64,000 nucleotides of DNA from Marinobacter halodurans (GCF_004327985.1 NZ_SJDL01000022.1:1-64000); one strand, 5' to 3'. Shown: positions 11,255 to 22,043, numbered from the stretch's first letter. Numbers and translations: made by a program. Notes: generated by a model not told the origin, from the letters alone.

Positions 11255-12772
11255 ATGAGCGCGGCAGAGACAGACTACGACTTGGTCGTTGTCGGCGGAG
11301 GTGTCAATGGAACCGGCATCGCCATGGATGCTGCCGGGCGGGGGCTGAAAACCCTGCTTTGCGAGATGAACGATCTCGCCTCCGCCACGTCCTCAAGCAG
11401 CAGCAAGCTGATCCACGGCGGCCTGCGCTACCTGGAACACTACGAGTTCAAACTGGTTCGCCAGGCCCTGGCCGAGCGCGAAGCACTGCTGCGCAATGCC
11501 CCGCACATCATGTGGCCGATGCGGTTCCGGTTGCCCTACCAGTCACACCTGCGGCCGGCCTGGATGATCCGTACCGGCCTGTTCCTGTATGACCACCTGG
11601 CCAAGCGCGAGCTGCTTAAAGGCTCCAACAGCATCCGCTTCAACGGCAACAGTCCACTGATTCCAGAGATTACCCGTGGCTTCGAGTACTCCGACGGATG
11701 GGTCGACGATGCCCGTTTGGTGGTGCTCACCGCCAAGGCCGCCGAGGAGAAAGGCGCCCGGGTCATGACCCGGACCCGCTGTGAACGGGCCGAGCGGGCG
11801 GGCGATCACTGGGTCGTCACGCTGAACGACCGGCTGACCGGCAAGACCGAGACGGTCACCTGCAAGACCATGGTCAATGCCACCGGCCCCTGGGTCAGCG
11901 CCCTGTTCCGGGACAGCCTGCACATCCCCGCACCCAAGCAGATTCGCATGGTCAAGGGCAGCCATATTGTTGTGCCCCGGATCCACGACGAGCCGGAGGC
12001 CTACATCCTGCAGAACGCGGACGAGCGCATCATTTTCGTGATCCCCTACGAGGACGACTTCTCGCTGGTCGGCACAACCGACGTCGACTACGAGGGCGAT
12101 CCGAAAAAGGCCGTCATTTCCGATGAGGAAGTCGACTACCTGATCGGCATCGTCAACGACTACTTCCGCAACAAGCTCACCCCGGACGACGTGGTCTGGT
12201 CCTACTCCGGTGTCCGGCCATTGATGGACGACGAAGGCGGTTCCGCGCAGAAGGCATCACGGGACTACACGTTCGAGGTGGACGCCGGTGACGGTAAGGC
12301 ACCACTCATCTCCATATTCGGCGGCAAGATCACCACCTACCGGAAGCTGGCGGAAGCCGCCACGGATCGCCTCTGCGACTTCTTCCCGGAGGCCGGTCCC
12401 AACTGGACCCGCAGCGCACCGTTGCCAGGCGGTGACTTCACCAGCCAGGAAGATTTACTGAACGAATTCAAGACCGCTTATCCCTGGCTCCCCACCGGGC
12501 TGGCCCGGCGCTACGTGCGAACCTATGGCACCTGCACCCGAACCCTGCTGGAAGGCTGCCAATCCATGGAAGGCATGGGCCACCATTTCGGCGCCAACCT
12601 GTACGCCCGCGAAATCGATTACCTGACGCGGCACGAATGGGCGGTGGACGCCGAGGATATTGCCTGGCGCCGCACCAAACTCGGCCTGCGGCTGACGGCA
12701 GCGGAGCTCAGCGCCATCCAGGACCACCTGGCGAACCAACCGGTCAGGGGCCCTTCCGCCTCAACCGCCTGA
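11255..12772 (+). CDS. glpD: Aerobic glycerol-3-phosphate dehydrogenase
   Basis: This 505-residue membrane-associated flavoprotein oxidises sn-glycerol 3-phosphate to dihydroxyacetone phosphate and passes electrons to quinone. The FAD-binding motif VVVGGGVNGTGIAMDAAGRG lies at the N-terminus, and the family hallmark SSSSSKLIHGGLRYLE follows. The start at 11255 (MSAAETDYD) has GGAG/AAGG upstream; the 44-residue extension to 11123 lies in the regulatory region. The C-terminus overlaps the convergent M24 hydrolase gene by 12 bases. It completes the route from the ABC importer through GlpK into central metabolism. Confidence 0.97.
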   Translation: MSAAETDYDLVVVGGGVNGTGIAMDAAGRGLKTLLCEMNDLASATSSSSSKLIHGGLRYLEHYEFKLVRQALAEREALLRNAPHIMWPMRFRLPYQSHLRPAWMIRTGLFLYDHLAKRELLKGSNSIRFNGNSPLIPEITRGFEYSDGWVDDARLVVLTAKAAEEKGARVMTRTRCERAERAGDHWVVTLNDRLTGKTETVTCKTMVNATGPWVSALFRDSLHIPAPKQIRMVKGSHIVVPRIHDEPEAYILQNADERIIFVIPYEDDFSLVGTTDVDYEGDPKKAVISDEEVDYLIGIVNDYFRNKLTPDDVVWSYSGVRPLMDDEGGSAQKASRDYTFEVDAGDGKAPLISIFGGKITTYRKLAEAATDRLCDFFPEAGPNWTRSAPLPGGDFTSQEDLLNEFKTAYPWLPTGLARRYVRTYGTCTRTLLEGCQSMEGMGHHFGANLYAREIDYLTRHEWAVDAEDIAWRRTKLGLRLTAAELSAIQDHLANQPVRGPSASTA

Positions 12773-13954
12773 CTCCAGTTGCCAGCGATTGCGGGTCACT
12801 GGAACGGCGCACTGCCGGGTGACCCGCACGGTTTCGCTGAAGCCCATGCCCCAGAGTCCGGGGATGCGGAAGCACAGCGGCAGGTGAAACACCATATTCT
12901 CCTCGAATTCCGTCGGTTGTCCCCGGGCGATAAAGCCCGACCCTTCCACCCAGGACGGGGGAAACTGGCCGCCGATGGTATAGCCATACACCCCGGAAAA
13001 GAAGGCCTCCTCCGACTCGTCCTGCCACGCGCTTTCCGCCGCCTGTGCGGCACTGTCGAATGTGGCCCCTGGTTTCATGGCGGCCACCAGGGTGTCGTAC
13101 ACCCGACGGCAGGCCTCGAACATCGCTTGCATGCGAGGATCGGGCGCCCCGGATCCGGCGACGATCGTGTGCATGATCGGCGAGGTATAGCGCTGGAATG
13201 CCGCCCCCAACTCGATAAACACGGGCTCGCCGGCCTGGATCGGAAAGCGCCGGTGGTTGGTGTGAATGACACTGCTGCGCGGCCCGGCCACGACGATCGG
13301 CTGCATGCTCATGAATTCACTGCCGTGACCGTACATGGCCTCGGCGGCCGCGGCGGCCACCTGGCTGTCGGTGCGACCAACGGCAACCGTCCGTCGGGCG
13401 GCTTCCACGCCCGCTTCGGTCAAGCGCGCGGCCTGTTCGAGGCATTCCAGCTCCTCACCGGACTTGACCCGGCGTATGGGGTCGAGCAAACCGGAGGCAT
13501 CGACCCACTCGCGGTCCGGCAACTGTTGCTCCAGACCGGCCAGCAGCCCGCTCCTTAAACCAGCGCCCCAGCGATCCACGCCGATTCGCCGCCCCTGTGC
13601 GGCCAGACAGTCCGCCAAAGGCTCAACCACCTCCCCGGGCGCCTCCCAACGGTAACCGAGGATGTGGTCCACCCGGGCACAGGCCACGGCGGTCCCGGTC
13701 TCGATCGACGGGACCTGCAGCACGGACTGCGATGGACTGTAGACCAACGCCGCATGCACTGAAACCTCGAACGTGTTGTAGCCCGTCAGGTAATAGATCT
13801 CGGCGGGATTGGTGACCAGCAGGGCATCAAGCCCACGCTCGTCGAGGCGGCGGTCGAGTGCCTGACAGCGCCGCTGGTATTCGCCATCGGTAAATGCGGA
13901 CTCCCGACGCTGCAGGACGTCCCGCAACCGCATTTCGTAGGCCCTGAAATCCAT
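12761..13954 (-). CDS. M24-fold hydrolase, EutD/DoeA (ectoine hydrolase)-like
   Basis: This 397-residue protein has the creatinase N-terminal domain and the pita-bread M24 domain. The metal ligands of ordinary M24 peptidases are largely gone. Glu248 and Pro259 stand where two Asp are expected, Tyr325 where the GHGIG His is expected, and no EPG Glu is seen near 358; only Glu374 remains. His231 and the motifs IELGAAFQRYTSP and GYTIGGQFPPSW resemble the metal-free ectoine hydrolases EutD/DoeA, which have a similar length near 400. An ectoine or related amide substrate is therefore likely but not proven. There is no doeB-like deacetylase beside it. Confidence 0.62.
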   Translation of the reverse strand: MDFRAYEMRLRDVLQRRESAFTDGEYQRRCQALDRRLDERGLDALLVTNPAEIYYLTGYNTFEVSVHAALVYSPSQSVLQVPSIETGTAVACARVDHILGYRWEAPGEVVEPLADCLAAQGRRIGVDRWGAGLRSGLLAGLEQQLPDREWVDASGLLDPIRRVKSGEELECLEQAARLTEAGVEAARRTVAVGRTDSQVAAAAAEAMYGHGSEFMSMQPIVVAGPRSSVIHTNHRRFPIQAGEPVFIELGAAFQRYTSPIMHTIVAGSGAPDPRMQAMFEACRRVYDTLVAAMKPGATFDSAAQAAESAWQDESEEAFFSGVYGYTIGGQFPPSWVEGSGFIARGQPTEFEENMVFHLPLCFRIPGLWGMGFSETVRVTRQCAVPVTRNRWQLESGG

Positions 13955-14207
13955 TCGTCACCTCCCGTCCGGAGAGCGAATCCCCGGGGTCGCTGCATGG
14001 CTGTGCTGTCCATCTTTACATCGCGTTACCCCGGGACACAATTACTGCCTGAATTTCGTACGATAGTCGCATTGATGCCAGGCGCCACCCTGCACAGACT
14101 CAAGTGGCGTTCAACGAAGACGCCCGGTTCAAGAACGACCCCAATCCAAGAACAACAAGGGGCCCCAGGTGGAACAGTCGCCGGATGGGCCCGGGAGACA
14201 ACGGATC

Positions 14208-15458
14208 ATGTCAATCACGCGACTGCTGCTCGCCGGTATCGTGCTGGCGTTTACCGCCACCACCCTGCCCGCCGAAACGCTGAAAATCGGCTTCAACTAC
14301 CCACAGAATGGCCGTTACAAGGACCAGGGGCTGCAGGAGCGCCTCGGCGCCTTCATGGCGGTGGATGAGATCAACCGGGACGGCGGCATCCTGGGCCAGC
14401 CCATCGAACTGGTGATTCGCAATAACAGCAGCGATCCCAAGCAGGGGGCAGCCAATACCGCCGAGCTGATCGACCGGGAGAATGCCCGCATGGTGTTTGG
14501 TGGCGTCTCCAGCGCCGTGGCCATCGCTTCGGGCGAGGAAGCCCGCAAGCGCGACCGGCTCTACTTCGGCACCCTGACCTACTCCAACGCGACGACCGGC
14601 AGCGCCGGTCACCGGCACATGTTCCGCGAACCCTTCAACGCCTGGATGGCCGCAAAGGCGATCAGCCATCACCTGCAGTCCCGCTACGCCGGGCAGAAAT
14701 TTTTCTACATCACCGCCGACTATACCTGGGGCTGGTCAACCGAAAGCTCCATGCGGCGCTTCACCAACACCATGGATACCGACGCCCACCCCGGTGTGAA
14801 GACGCCCTTCCCACGCGCCTACATCCGCGATTTCAAGGCGGCCCTGGAACAGGCCCAGGCGAGCGACGCGGATGTGCTGGTGATGGTGCTGTTCGGCGAC
14901 GATATGGTGCGGGCCCTGAACATTGCCTACGAGATGGGCATCAAGGACAGGATGCAGGTGGTGGTGCCCAACATCACGCTGGGCATGGCGCAGGATGTGG
15001 GCCCGACCATTATGGAAGGCGTGATCGGCTCGGTGCCCTGGGTCTGGGAAGTCCCCTACAAATACAATTACCCTCGCGGCAAGCAGTTCGTGGAGGACTT
15101 CGTCAAGCGCTACAACATGCGCCCTTCGTCAGCGGCCGCGTCGGCCTACAGTATTCTCTATCAATATCGCGATGCGGTGGAGCGGGCCGGAACGCTGGAC
15201 ACGGCCGCGGTCACCCGTGCCCTGGAAGACTACCGTTACAGCTTGCTGAAAGACGAGCAGCAATGGCGGGCTTTCGATCACCAGAATGTGCAGACCGTCT
15301 ATGTGGTCAAGAGCAAGCCCCGGGATGAGATCCTGAAAGACCCGTTGGGTTCGGATTTCTTCGAGATCGTCGACAGCCTGGACGGTAACTCCGCCGCCAA
15401 GACGCTGGAAGAGTGGCAGGAAGAGCGCCGCGCGGCCAAAAAACCGCTGACGCTCTGA
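14208..15458 (+). CDS. Orphan periplasmic binding protein, branched-chain amino acid/amide type
   Basis: The 416-residue protein starts with a signal peptide (about residues 1-22, ending TTLPAE) and continues as a type I periplasmic binding fold (LKIGFNYPQNGRY, AVDEINRDGGILGQP, FYITADYTWGW). Such proteins normally serve HAAT/LivK-type importers or act as sensors. No permease or ATPase of that class lies nearby, so it is an orphan here. The start at 14208 has GGGAGA about 11 bases upstream and gives a better signal peptide than the longer frame from 14169. The ligand is unknown; the neighbouring M24 amide hydrolase gene is divergent and may be functionally linked. Confidence 0.8.
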   Translation: MSITRLLLAGIVLAFTATTLPAETLKIGFNYPQNGRYKDQGLQERLGAFMAVDEINRDGGILGQPIELVIRNNSSDPKQGAANTAELIDRENARMVFGGVSSAVAIASGEEARKRDRLYFGTLTYSNATTGSAGHRHMFREPFNAWMAAKAISHHLQSRYAGQKFFYITADYTWGWSTESSMRRFTNTMDTDAHPGVKTPFPRAYIRDFKAALEQAQASDADVLVMVLFGDDMVRALNIAYEMGIKDRMQVVVPNITLGMAQDVGPTIMEGVIGSVPWVWEVPYKYNYPRGKQFVEDFVKRYNMRPSSAAASAYSILYQYRDAVERAGTLDTAAVTRALEDYRYSLLKDEQQWRAFDHQNVQTVYVVKSKPRDEILKDPLGSDFFEIVDSLDGNSAAKTLEEWQEERRAAKKPLTL

Positions 15459-15482
15459 CAGATCAATCGACGCAAGATCGCC

Positions 15483-16043
15483 TCAGCGCCATTTGGCCTG
15501 GGGCGAGGAGTAGGTTTCGAAACGGGACAGGATCTCCGACGGCTCGTCACTGACGATCAGCATGTCCCGGTAGTGGGGTTTCAGGAATTCCCGGTCCCGC
15601 ATGGTATCCATGAACGCCAGCAGCGGATCGTAATAACCGGCCACGTTGTAGAACGCACACGGTTTTTCATGGTATCCCAACTGGGCCCAGGTCCAGGCTT
15701 CGAAAATCTCCTCCAGCGTGCCGGGGCCGCCGGGCATGGCGATAAACGCCTGCGCCAGGGAGTTCATACGCCCCTTGCGTTCGTGCATGTCGTCCACAAC
15801 GAAGAGTTCGGTCACGCCTTCATGGGCGATCTCCCGCTCTTTCAGCATGCGCGGGATAACGCCGATGACTTCGCCGCCATGTTCCAGCACCGTATCCGCA
15901 ACCACGCCCATCAGGCCAACCTTGCCGCCACCGTAGACCAGTGTGTGTCCACCCTCGGCGAGGGCGCGGCCCATGGCGCGGGCACTCCGCCCGTAGACTG
16001 GATCATTACCGTGGCTGGAACCACAAAAGACGGCCACCCGCAT
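15483..16043 (-). CDS. LOG-family nucleotide 5'-monophosphate phosphoribohydrolase
   Basis: The 186-residue cytoplasmic protein has the Rossmann-like LOG (lysine decarboxylase-like) fold with the catalytic and binding motif PGGPGTLEE near residue 107. Family members release the base from nucleotide 5'-monophosphates, the best known reaction being activation of cytokinin ribotides. The start at 16043 (MRVAVFCGSS) fits the family; the 13-residue extension does not. It stands alone, tail to tail with the binding-protein gene. Confidence 0.85.
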   Translation of the reverse strand: MRVAVFCGSSHGNDPVYGRSARAMGRALAEGGHTLVYGGGKVGLMGVVADTVLEHGGEVIGVIPRMLKEREIAHEGVTELFVVDDMHERKGRMNSLAQAFIAMPGGPGTLEEIFEAWTWAQLGYHEKPCAFYNVAGYYDPLLAFMDTMRDREFLKPHYRDMLIVSDEPSEILSRFETYSSPQAKWR

Positions 16044-16181
16044 AGAAACACCCTTCTGAAAGCGATGAGGTAACAGGGACACGCTGCCGGCACTGCCGGC
16101 AGGCGAAAACGAGGCATAATGAAAGCAGATTGAGGCGGCCGAGACAATACGGCCCCGACCGGCCTACAGGGTAGGACGTCG

Positions 16182-17165
16182 TCAGACTTCCGGGTTGCGT
16201 AGCGCTTCGGCAGCTCCCAACAGTCCGGTGTAGGGCTCCATGACAATCTGGACCGGCGTTGCTTCCATCAGGGGGCGCATTCGCCCCTTGTCCTCGAACG
16301 CAGCCTGGAACGGGCTTTCCAGGAAGAAATCGAGGAAGCGCGGCAGGATACCGCCACACAGGTAAACCCCTCCAAGACTGCCAACCGTGAGCGCCGCATT
16401 GCCGGCAGTGCGGCCAAGGATCTCACAGAAATGACGCAGCACATGACGGGCCAGCGGATCGCCGTCGTTGACCGCGGCGTTGGAGATTTTCTCGGGTGCG
16501 TCCAGGGGAGCCGCAACGCCCTGGATTTCGGCGTGCGCCTGGTACAGGTTCAGCAACCCCTGACCGCACAGGATGCGCTCTACCGAGACCCGTCCGAAGC
16601 GCGCCTTGAGAATCTGCAGGATAGCAATCTCCGTTTCGTCCGTGGGCGCAAAATCCACGTGCCCACCTTCCGTCATCAACGGAATCCAGCCATCGCGCAG
16701 CGGTACCAGGCCGGACACACCAAGCCCCGTTCCCGGGCCAATCACCAGCCTCGCACGGCGCGGATCACCGGGTCCGCCGCAAACGTGGACCAGTTGCTCG
16801 GAAGCAACATGAGGCACGCCCAGCGCCATCGCCGTAAAATCGTTGATCACCTTGAACGAACGCAGGCCGAATTGCTCACGGATAGCCCGCAGACCAAAGC
16901 GCCAGTGGTTGTTGGTCATCCGCACCTGGGCGTCGGGATCGTCCGCAGACGGCACCGGACCGGCAACCGCCAGACACACGTCCTTGATGCGGTCGATGCC
17001 AACCTTTTCCATGTACGCCCGGATGGCGTCATCCAGATTGTCATAGTCGCCGCAGCGCAGGATCTCAATGGCGTGTGGACGGACATCGCCCTCCTGGGCC
17101 AGCGCAAAACGGGCATTGGTCCCGCCGATGTCGCCGACCAGTTCTACCATGGATTGATCGGTCAT
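16182..17165 (-). CDS. glk: Glucokinase
   Basis: The 327-residue cytoplasmic enzyme phosphorylates glucose with ATP to glucose 6-phosphate. The ATP-binding motif [13 protein letters not shown] lies near the N-terminus and the length fits the proteobacterial Glk family. Its ATG at 17165 overlaps the TGA of edd as ATGA, so the pair forms a translationally coupled operon as in Pseudomonas (edd-glk). It feeds zwf and the Entner-Doudoroff genes in this window. Confidence 0.95.
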   Translation of the reverse strand: MTDQSMVELVGDIGGTNARFALAQEGDVRPHAIEILRCGDYDNLDDAIRAYMEKVGIDRIKDVCLAVAGPVPSADDPDAQVRMTNNHWRFGLRAIREQFGLRSFKVINDFTAMALGVPHVASEQLVHVCGGPGDPRRARLVIGPGTGLGVSGLVPLRDGWIPLMTEGGHVDFAPTDETEIAILQILKARFGRVSVERILCGQGLLNLYQAHAEIQGVAAPLDAPEKISNAAVNDGDPLARHVLRHFCEILGRTAGNAALTVGSLGGVYLCGGILPRFLDFFLESPFQAAFEDKGRMRPLMEATPVQIVMEPYTGLLGAAEALRNPEV

Positions 17166-18982
17166 GCGTCGTGACTCCAGAAGAAGCTGGCCCCTTCCTC
17201 CGGCGTCCCGGCGGACCGGCGCATCCAGCCGAACAGCTCGCGGCCATAGCCCTGGTGAACGGCCGTCAGGTCGATGCGGTCCTGCTCGCGAGCAGCAAAT
17301 TCCTCATCGGAGACTTCAATATCCAGCCGCCCCCGGGTGGCATCGACGCAGATGACATCCCCGTCGCGAACCCTGGAAAGCGGGCCGCCATCCAGGGCCT
17401 CCGGATAGACGTGAATCGCCGCCGGCACCTTGCCGGAGGCGCCGGACATCCGGCCATCGGTCACCAGCGCCACGTGGTAGCCGCGATCCTGCAGGACACC
17501 GAGATACGGCGTCAGCTTGTGCAGTTCCGGCATCCCGTTCGCCTTGGGTCCCTGGAAGCGGACGACGACGACGCAGTCCTTGTCCAGATCCCCGGCGTCA
17601 AACGCCTTGGCCAGTTCGTTCTGGTCGTTAAGGACCACCGCCGGCGCGCGCACCACATGGTGATCCGGCTTAACCGCGGATACCTTGATCACGCCGCGGC
17701 CGAGGTTGCCGTCGAGAACCCGAAGCCCGCCTTCCGGCGCGAACGGCTCTTCCGCGGAACTGAGCACTTCCCTATCGCCGCTTTCCGTCTGCGCCGGCGA
17801 CCACACCAGCTTGCCGTTATCCAGCGACGGCATCTGGGTGTAACGTTCCAGGCCATGGCCGACGACGGTCTCCACGTCGTTGTGCAAATAGCCATGCTCC
17901 AGCAGCTCGCGGATCAGGTATGGGGTGCCGCCCGCATCGTGAAATGCGTTGATGTCCGCCTGACCGTTGGGGTAGATGCGGGTCATGGACGGCACGACCG
18001 ACGAAAGCTCGGCGTAATCGTCCCAGTTGATGGTGATCCCCGCCGCGCGGGCAATCGCGATCCAGTGGATGGTGTGGTTGGTGGACCCGCCAGTCACCAG
18101 CAGGGCGACCAGGGCATTGACGATGCTCTTTTCGGACACCATGTCGCCCAGCCCCAGCTTGCCGCCGTTCGGCTTGGACAGCTTCACCACCTGCTCGGTG
18201 GCGGCCGTGGTCAGCGCATCGCGCAGCTCGGTATCCGGGTGAATGAAGGCGGAGCCGGGCATATGCAATCCCATCACCTCCACCAGCAGCTGGTTGCTGT
18301 TGGCAGTGCCATAGAAGGTGCAGGTACCCGGGCTGTGATAGGACGCACTTTCGGCTTCCAGCAGCTCGTCCTTGCCCACCTTGCCTTCGGCATAAAGCTG
18401 ACGGATGCGCTGCTTTTCCTTGTTGGGCAGCCCCGAGGGCATGGGGCCCGCCGGGACCAGCACAGTAGGCAGGTAACCGTAGCTCAGGGCACCGATCAGC
18501 AGACCCGGTACGATCTTGTCGCAGATCCCCAGCAGCAGGGTGGCATCAAACATGTTGTGGCTCAGGGCGACCGCCGTGCTCATGGCAATCACATCGCGGG
18601 AGAACAGGCTCAGCTCCATGCCCGGCTGCCCCTGGGTCACGCCATCGCACATCGCTGGCGTGCCGCCGGCAAACTGGGCGACCGAGCCCATACCGTGGGC
18701 CGCCTCGCGAATCACATCCGGGAAGCGGTGATAGGGCTGGTGTGCGGACAGCATATCGTTGTAGGCCGAAACAATGGCGACGTTCGCCTTGTTCATCAGC
18801 TTGAGAGTGTCCTTGTCGGGCTGACAGCAGGCGGCGAACCCATGCGCCAGATTGCCGCAGGAGAGCACCCCTCGCTGCGGTGACTGTTCGCCGAGTTCCG
18901 CCATTCTCCGCAGGTAATCCTCGCGCCCTGCCCGGCTGCGCTCGATTATCCGCTGGGTCACTTTCTCCACAATCGGATGCAT
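17162..18982 (-). CDS. edd: 6-Phosphogluconate dehydratase (Entner-Doudoroff)
   Basis: The 606-residue IlvD/Edd family [4Fe-4S] dehydratase converts 6-phosphogluconate to 2-keto-3-deoxy-6-phosphogluconate. Its length is close to the 603 of E. coli Edd. The start at 18982 ([10 protein letters not shown]) is set by AGGAGAG about 6 bases upstream. The gene is the first of the edd-glk pair, and divergent from gap, with HexR-like sequences in between. Confidence 0.96.
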   Translation of the reverse strand: MHPIVEKVTQRIIERSRAGREDYLRRMAELGEQSPQRGVLSCGNLAHGFAACCQPDKDTLKLMNKANVAIVSAYNDMLSAHQPYHRFPDVIREAAHGMGSVAQFAGGTPAMCDGVTQGQPGMELSLFSRDVIAMSTAVALSHNMFDATLLLGICDKIVPGLLIGALSYGYLPTVLVPAGPMPSGLPNKEKQRIRQLYAEGKVGKDELLEAESASYHSPGTCTFYGTANSNQLLVEVMGLHMPGSAFIHPDTELRDALTTAATEQVVKLSKPNGGKLGLGDMVSEKSIVNALVALLVTGGSTNHTIHWIAIARAAGITINWDDYAELSSVVPSMTRIYPNGQADINAFHDAGGTPYLIRELLEHGYLHNDVETVVGHGLERYTQMPSLDNGKLVWSPAQTESGDREVLSSAEEPFAPEGGLRVLDGNLGRGVIKVSAVKPDHHVVRAPAVVLNDQNELAKAFDAGDLDKDCVVVVRFQGPKANGMPELHKLTPYLGVLQDRGYHVALVTDGRMSGASGKVPAAIHVYPEALDGGPLSRVRDGDVICVDATRGRLDIEVSDEEFAAREQDRIDLTAVHQGYGRELFGWMRRSAGTPEEGASFFWSHDA

Positions 18983-19275
18983 GTCTCTCTCCTGGTTCTT
19001 GTTGCGCTGACAGCCGCGGTGGCCGGCGCTCCGAGTGCGCACGGAACACCCCTCAGCCCCAGCTGTCTAAATTGCGATCAAAATTGCACGTTGTGCGGCA
19101 CCAATGACTGTAATCCTACGTAATTTTTTCGTCTTTTTCACGAATTAATCTACATAGCAAGAAATAATTTTGTTATGTTTACTACATCAAGTTTTGGAAA
19201 CCGACCTGAACGACCTCACCACAGGTCTTTCAGGCCGCCGACCCGCACAACAACCACAGTCAGCGGAGGCCCGAC
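18983..19275. promoter_or_regulatory. edd / gap divergent promoter region with HexR-like half-sites
   Basis: The known Pseudomonas HexR operator is TTGTARTWWWATTACAA. Here TGTTATGTTTACTACA (19171-19186) carries one good arm, TTTACTACA, and TGTAATCCTACGTAAT (19109-19124) carries the arm TGTAAT. Neither is a full match. The stretch from about 19110 to 19195 is AT-rich and must contain both promoters. The setting, edd-glk divergent from gap, is a known HexR target. Confidence 0.5.
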
Positions 19276-20283
19276 ATGACTACTCGCATCGCTATCAATG
19301 GTTTCGGACGAATCGGTCGCAACGTTCTGCGCGCCCTTTATGAAAATGACTACCGCAAGGAGATGCAGGTTGTCGCCATCAACGATCTCGGCGACGCAGA
19401 AACCAATGCTCACCTGCTCAAGTATGACAGTGTACACGGCCGTTTCGGTGGCGATGTCAGCCATGATGCAGAATCCCTGACAGTCAACGGCGACCGTATC
19501 GGCATCAGCGCCGAGCGCGACCCGACCAACCTGCCATGGAAAGCCTTCGAAGTGGACGTGGTGCTCGAATGCACCGGCATTTTCACCTCTCGCAAAGCCG
19601 CCGCCGCGCACCTCGAAGCCGGCGCCAAGTGCGTGATCATCTCGGCGCCGTCCGGTGACGCCGACGCCACCATCGTTTACGGCGTCAACGACGACACCCT
19701 GACCGCCGAACACCAGATCATTTCCAACGCCTCCTGCACCACCAACTGCCTGGCGCCCGTCGTCAAGGCGATTCATGACGGCGTTGGTATCGAAAGCGGC
19801 CTGATGACCACCATCCACTCCTACACCAACGACCAGAAGCTGAGCGACGTCTACCACAAGGACATCTATCGCGCCCGGTCGGCCACCCAGTCCATGATTC
19901 CGACCAAGACCGGCGCTGCCGCCGCGATTGGCAAGGTACTGCCCGACCTGGACGGCAAACTGGACGGCCTTGCGGTCCGGGTACCGACCATCAACGTCTC
20001 GCTGGTTGACCTGAGCTTTATCGCCAACCGTGACACGTCGGTCGAGGAAATCAATACGCTGGTCCGTAAGGCCGCCGAACAGAACCCGATCCTCGGCTAT
20101 AGTGAAGAGAAACTGGTCAGCGTCGATTACAACCACTCGTCCCTTTCCAGCATTTTCGACGGCAATCATACCCGCGCCAAAGGTCGTCACGTCAAAGTCA
20201 TGGCCTGGTATGACAATGAATGGGGCTTCTCGAACCGCATGCTGGACAATACGCGTGCCCTGATGGCCGCGCATAGGAAGTAA
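19276..20283 (+). CDS. gap: Glyceraldehyde-3-phosphate dehydrogenase, type I
   Basis: The 335-residue NAD-dependent enzyme oxidises glyceraldehyde 3-phosphate to 1,3-bisphosphoglycerate. Visible are the NAD-binding start [18 protein letters not shown], the catalytic-Cys motif SNASCTTNC near residue 155 and the conserved [14 protein letters not shown] near the end. It resembles the Pseudomonas GapA linked to the Entner-Doudoroff genes. Divergent from edd and followed by pyk after a hairpin, it probably takes glyceraldehyde 3-phosphate from the Eda reaction downwards. Confidence 0.96.
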   Translation: MTTRIAINGFGRIGRNVLRALYENDYRKEMQVVAINDLGDAETNAHLLKYDSVHGRFGGDVSHDAESLTVNGDRIGISAERDPTNLPWKAFEVDVVLECTGIFTSRKAAAAHLEAGAKCVIISAPSGDADATIVYGVNDDTLTAEHQIISNASCTTNCLAPVVKAIHDGVGIESGLMTTIHSYTNDQKLSDVYHKDIYRARSATQSMIPTKTGAAAAIGKVLPDLDGKLDGLAVRVPTINVSLVDLSFIANRDTSVEEINTLVRKAAEQNPILGYSEEKLVSVDYNHSSLSSIFDGNHTRAKGRHVKVMAWYDNEWGFSNRMLDNTRALMAAHRK

Positions 20284-20318
20284 GCGTCGCCGACCGGACC
20301 CATTGCTTCATTCACTCA

Positions 20319-20347
20319 GGGAGATCGCCCATCAGGCGCGATCTCCC
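20319..20347 (+). terminator. Strong hairpin between gap and pyk
   Basis: A perfect 10-bp stem (GGGAGATCGC 20319-20328 with GCGATCTCCC 20338-20347) has a 9-base loop. Only GTTTA follows, so it lacks a proper U-tract. It may end or attenuate gap transcription, or protect a processed 3' end. Confidence 0.55.
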
Positions 20348-20373
20348 GTTTAGCATCAGAGGACACGCTTTCA

Positions 20374-21822
20374 ATGCTCAGGCGCACCAAGATTGTCGCC
20401 ACACTCGGCCCCGCCACTGGCTCGCCGGAATCGCTGGCCAGCATCATCGCCGCCGGCGTCGACGTCACCCGTCTCAATTTCTCGCATGGCAGCGCCGATG
20501 ATCACATCGAGCGCGCCCGTCTGGTCCGCGAAACCGCCAAGGCCCAGGGCCGTTTTGTCGCCCTGCTCGCGGACCTGCAGGGCCCCAAGCTCCGCATTGC
20601 CCGCTTCGCGGAGAACAAGATCACCCTACAGGCCGGCCAGACGTTTACGCTGGATGCCAGCATGGACAAGGAAGCCGGTGACAACGAACGCGTTGGCATC
20701 GACTACGAGCAGCTCATCGACGACGTCAAACCGGGCGATATTCTGGTTCTGGATGACGGCCGCATCGAAATGGAAGTGGAAGCCGTCGACAGCCACAGCA
20801 TCACCTCCCGCGTCCTGATTGGTGGCCCCCTGTCCAACAACAAGGGCCTGAACAAGCGCGGTGGCGGACTGTCTGCCGAAGCCCTGACGGAGAAGGACAA
20901 GCAGGACATCAAGACCGCGGCCGAACTGGGCGCCGACTATGTCGCCGTCTCTTTCGTCCGCACCGCCGACGACATGCACACCGCACGTGCCCTCCTCCGT
21001 GAAGCCGGCTCGGACGCGGCGCTGGTTGCCAAGATCGAACGCGCCGAACTGGCCCACAATCCGGATCAGTTGGACGCCGTGATCGAAGCCTCCGACGCCG
21101 TCATGGTCGCCCGGGGCGATCTCGCCGTCGAGATCGGCGATGCCGAGCTGGTCGGTGTCCAGAAACATATCATTAGCCGGGCCCGCAGCCTGGACCGCGT
21201 GGTCATTACCGCCACCCAGATGATGGAGTCGATGATCGACAACCCGATGCCGACCCGGGCCGAAGTGTCGGACGTGGCCAACGCGGTGATGGACTATACC
21301 GACGCGGTCATGCTGTCCGCCGAAACCGCCGTGGGCGACTACCCGAAGGAAGCGGTGGAAGCCATGGTGCGCATCTGCCTGGGGGCGGAAAAGCAGCCCT
21401 CCATGCACCAGTCGAAACACCGTATCCATGAGAGCATGGAGCGGGTGGACGAAGCGATTGCACTGTCGGCCATGTACGCCGCCAACCATCTTGAAGGTGT
21501 GACGGCCATCATCTGCCTGACTGAAACCGGCGCCACCCCACTGCTCATGTCCCGCATTAAATCGAGCCTCCCCATCTTCGCCTTCTCGCGCCACCACAGC
21601 ACCCAGCACAAGGTCGCGCTCTACCGCGGCGTGCAGACGGTGCCATTCGATTCCGAAGTGATTCCGAACGAGAAAACCAACGCCAGCGCCGTGGACGAAC
21701 TGGTCCAGCGTGGCGTGGTGAAGAACGGCGACCTGGTGGTGGTGACCAAGGGCGATTACGTCAACGCTCAGGGCGGCACCAACACCATGAAAATCCTGCG
21801 CGTGGGGGACACGATCCAGTAA
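20374..21822 (+). CDS. pyk: Pyruvate kinase
   Basis: The 482-residue enzyme transfers phosphate from phosphoenolpyruvate to ADP, forming pyruvate and ATP. It opens with [13 protein letters not shown] and has the active-site region [21 protein letters not shown] near residue 285. The gene is in line with gap 90 bases upstream and ends at a strong terminator. AGAGGA lies about 10 bases before the start. Whether it is the PykA or PykF type cannot be settled here. Confidence 0.95.
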   Translation: MLRRTKIVATLGPATGSPESLASIIAAGVDVTRLNFSHGSADDHIERARLVRETAKAQGRFVALLADLQGPKLRIARFAENKITLQAGQTFTLDASMDKEAGDNERVGIDYEQLIDDVKPGDILVLDDGRIEMEVEAVDSHSITSRVLIGGPLSNNKGLNKRGGGLSAEALTEKDKQDIKTAAELGADYVAVSFVRTADDMHTARALLREAGSDAALVAKIERAELAHNPDQLDAVIEASDAVMVARGDLAVEIGDAELVGVQKHIISRARSLDRVVITATQMMESMIDNPMPTRAEVSDVANAVMDYTDAVMLSAETAVGDYPKEAVEAMVRICLGAEKQPSMHQSKHRIHESMERVDEAIALSAMYAANHLEGVTAIICLTETGATPLLMSRIKSSLPIFAFSRHHSTQHKVALYRGVQTVPFDSEVIPNEKTNASAVDELVQRGVVKNGDLVVVTKGDYVNAQGGTNTMKILRVGDTIQ

Positions 21823-21877
21823 TCCCCCGCCCCACTCTTTCCGACGAACTGCGTGGTGCTCCAACCAACGTGGACTT

Positions 21878-21923
21878 GGCAGGAGAGCTTACTCCCGTTA
21901 GCCCTCCTGCCCTTTTTTCTTTC
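21878..21923 (+). terminator. Intrinsic terminator of pyk
   Basis: The arms GGCAGGAG (21878-21885) and CTCCTGCC (21904-21911) form an 8-bp perfect stem, followed by CTTTTTTCTTT. It lies 56 bases behind the pyk stop. Confidence 0.85.
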
Positions 21924-22043
21924 TCCCTCCGAACCCAGTCTCAGACCAGGCCACCCCTGCGGATAATAGCCCCTGGATGATGAACACCTGTCGGCGCCTC
22001 AGATACCCGAGCATTTACAACACACCCGAGTCAGCCAGCGAAA

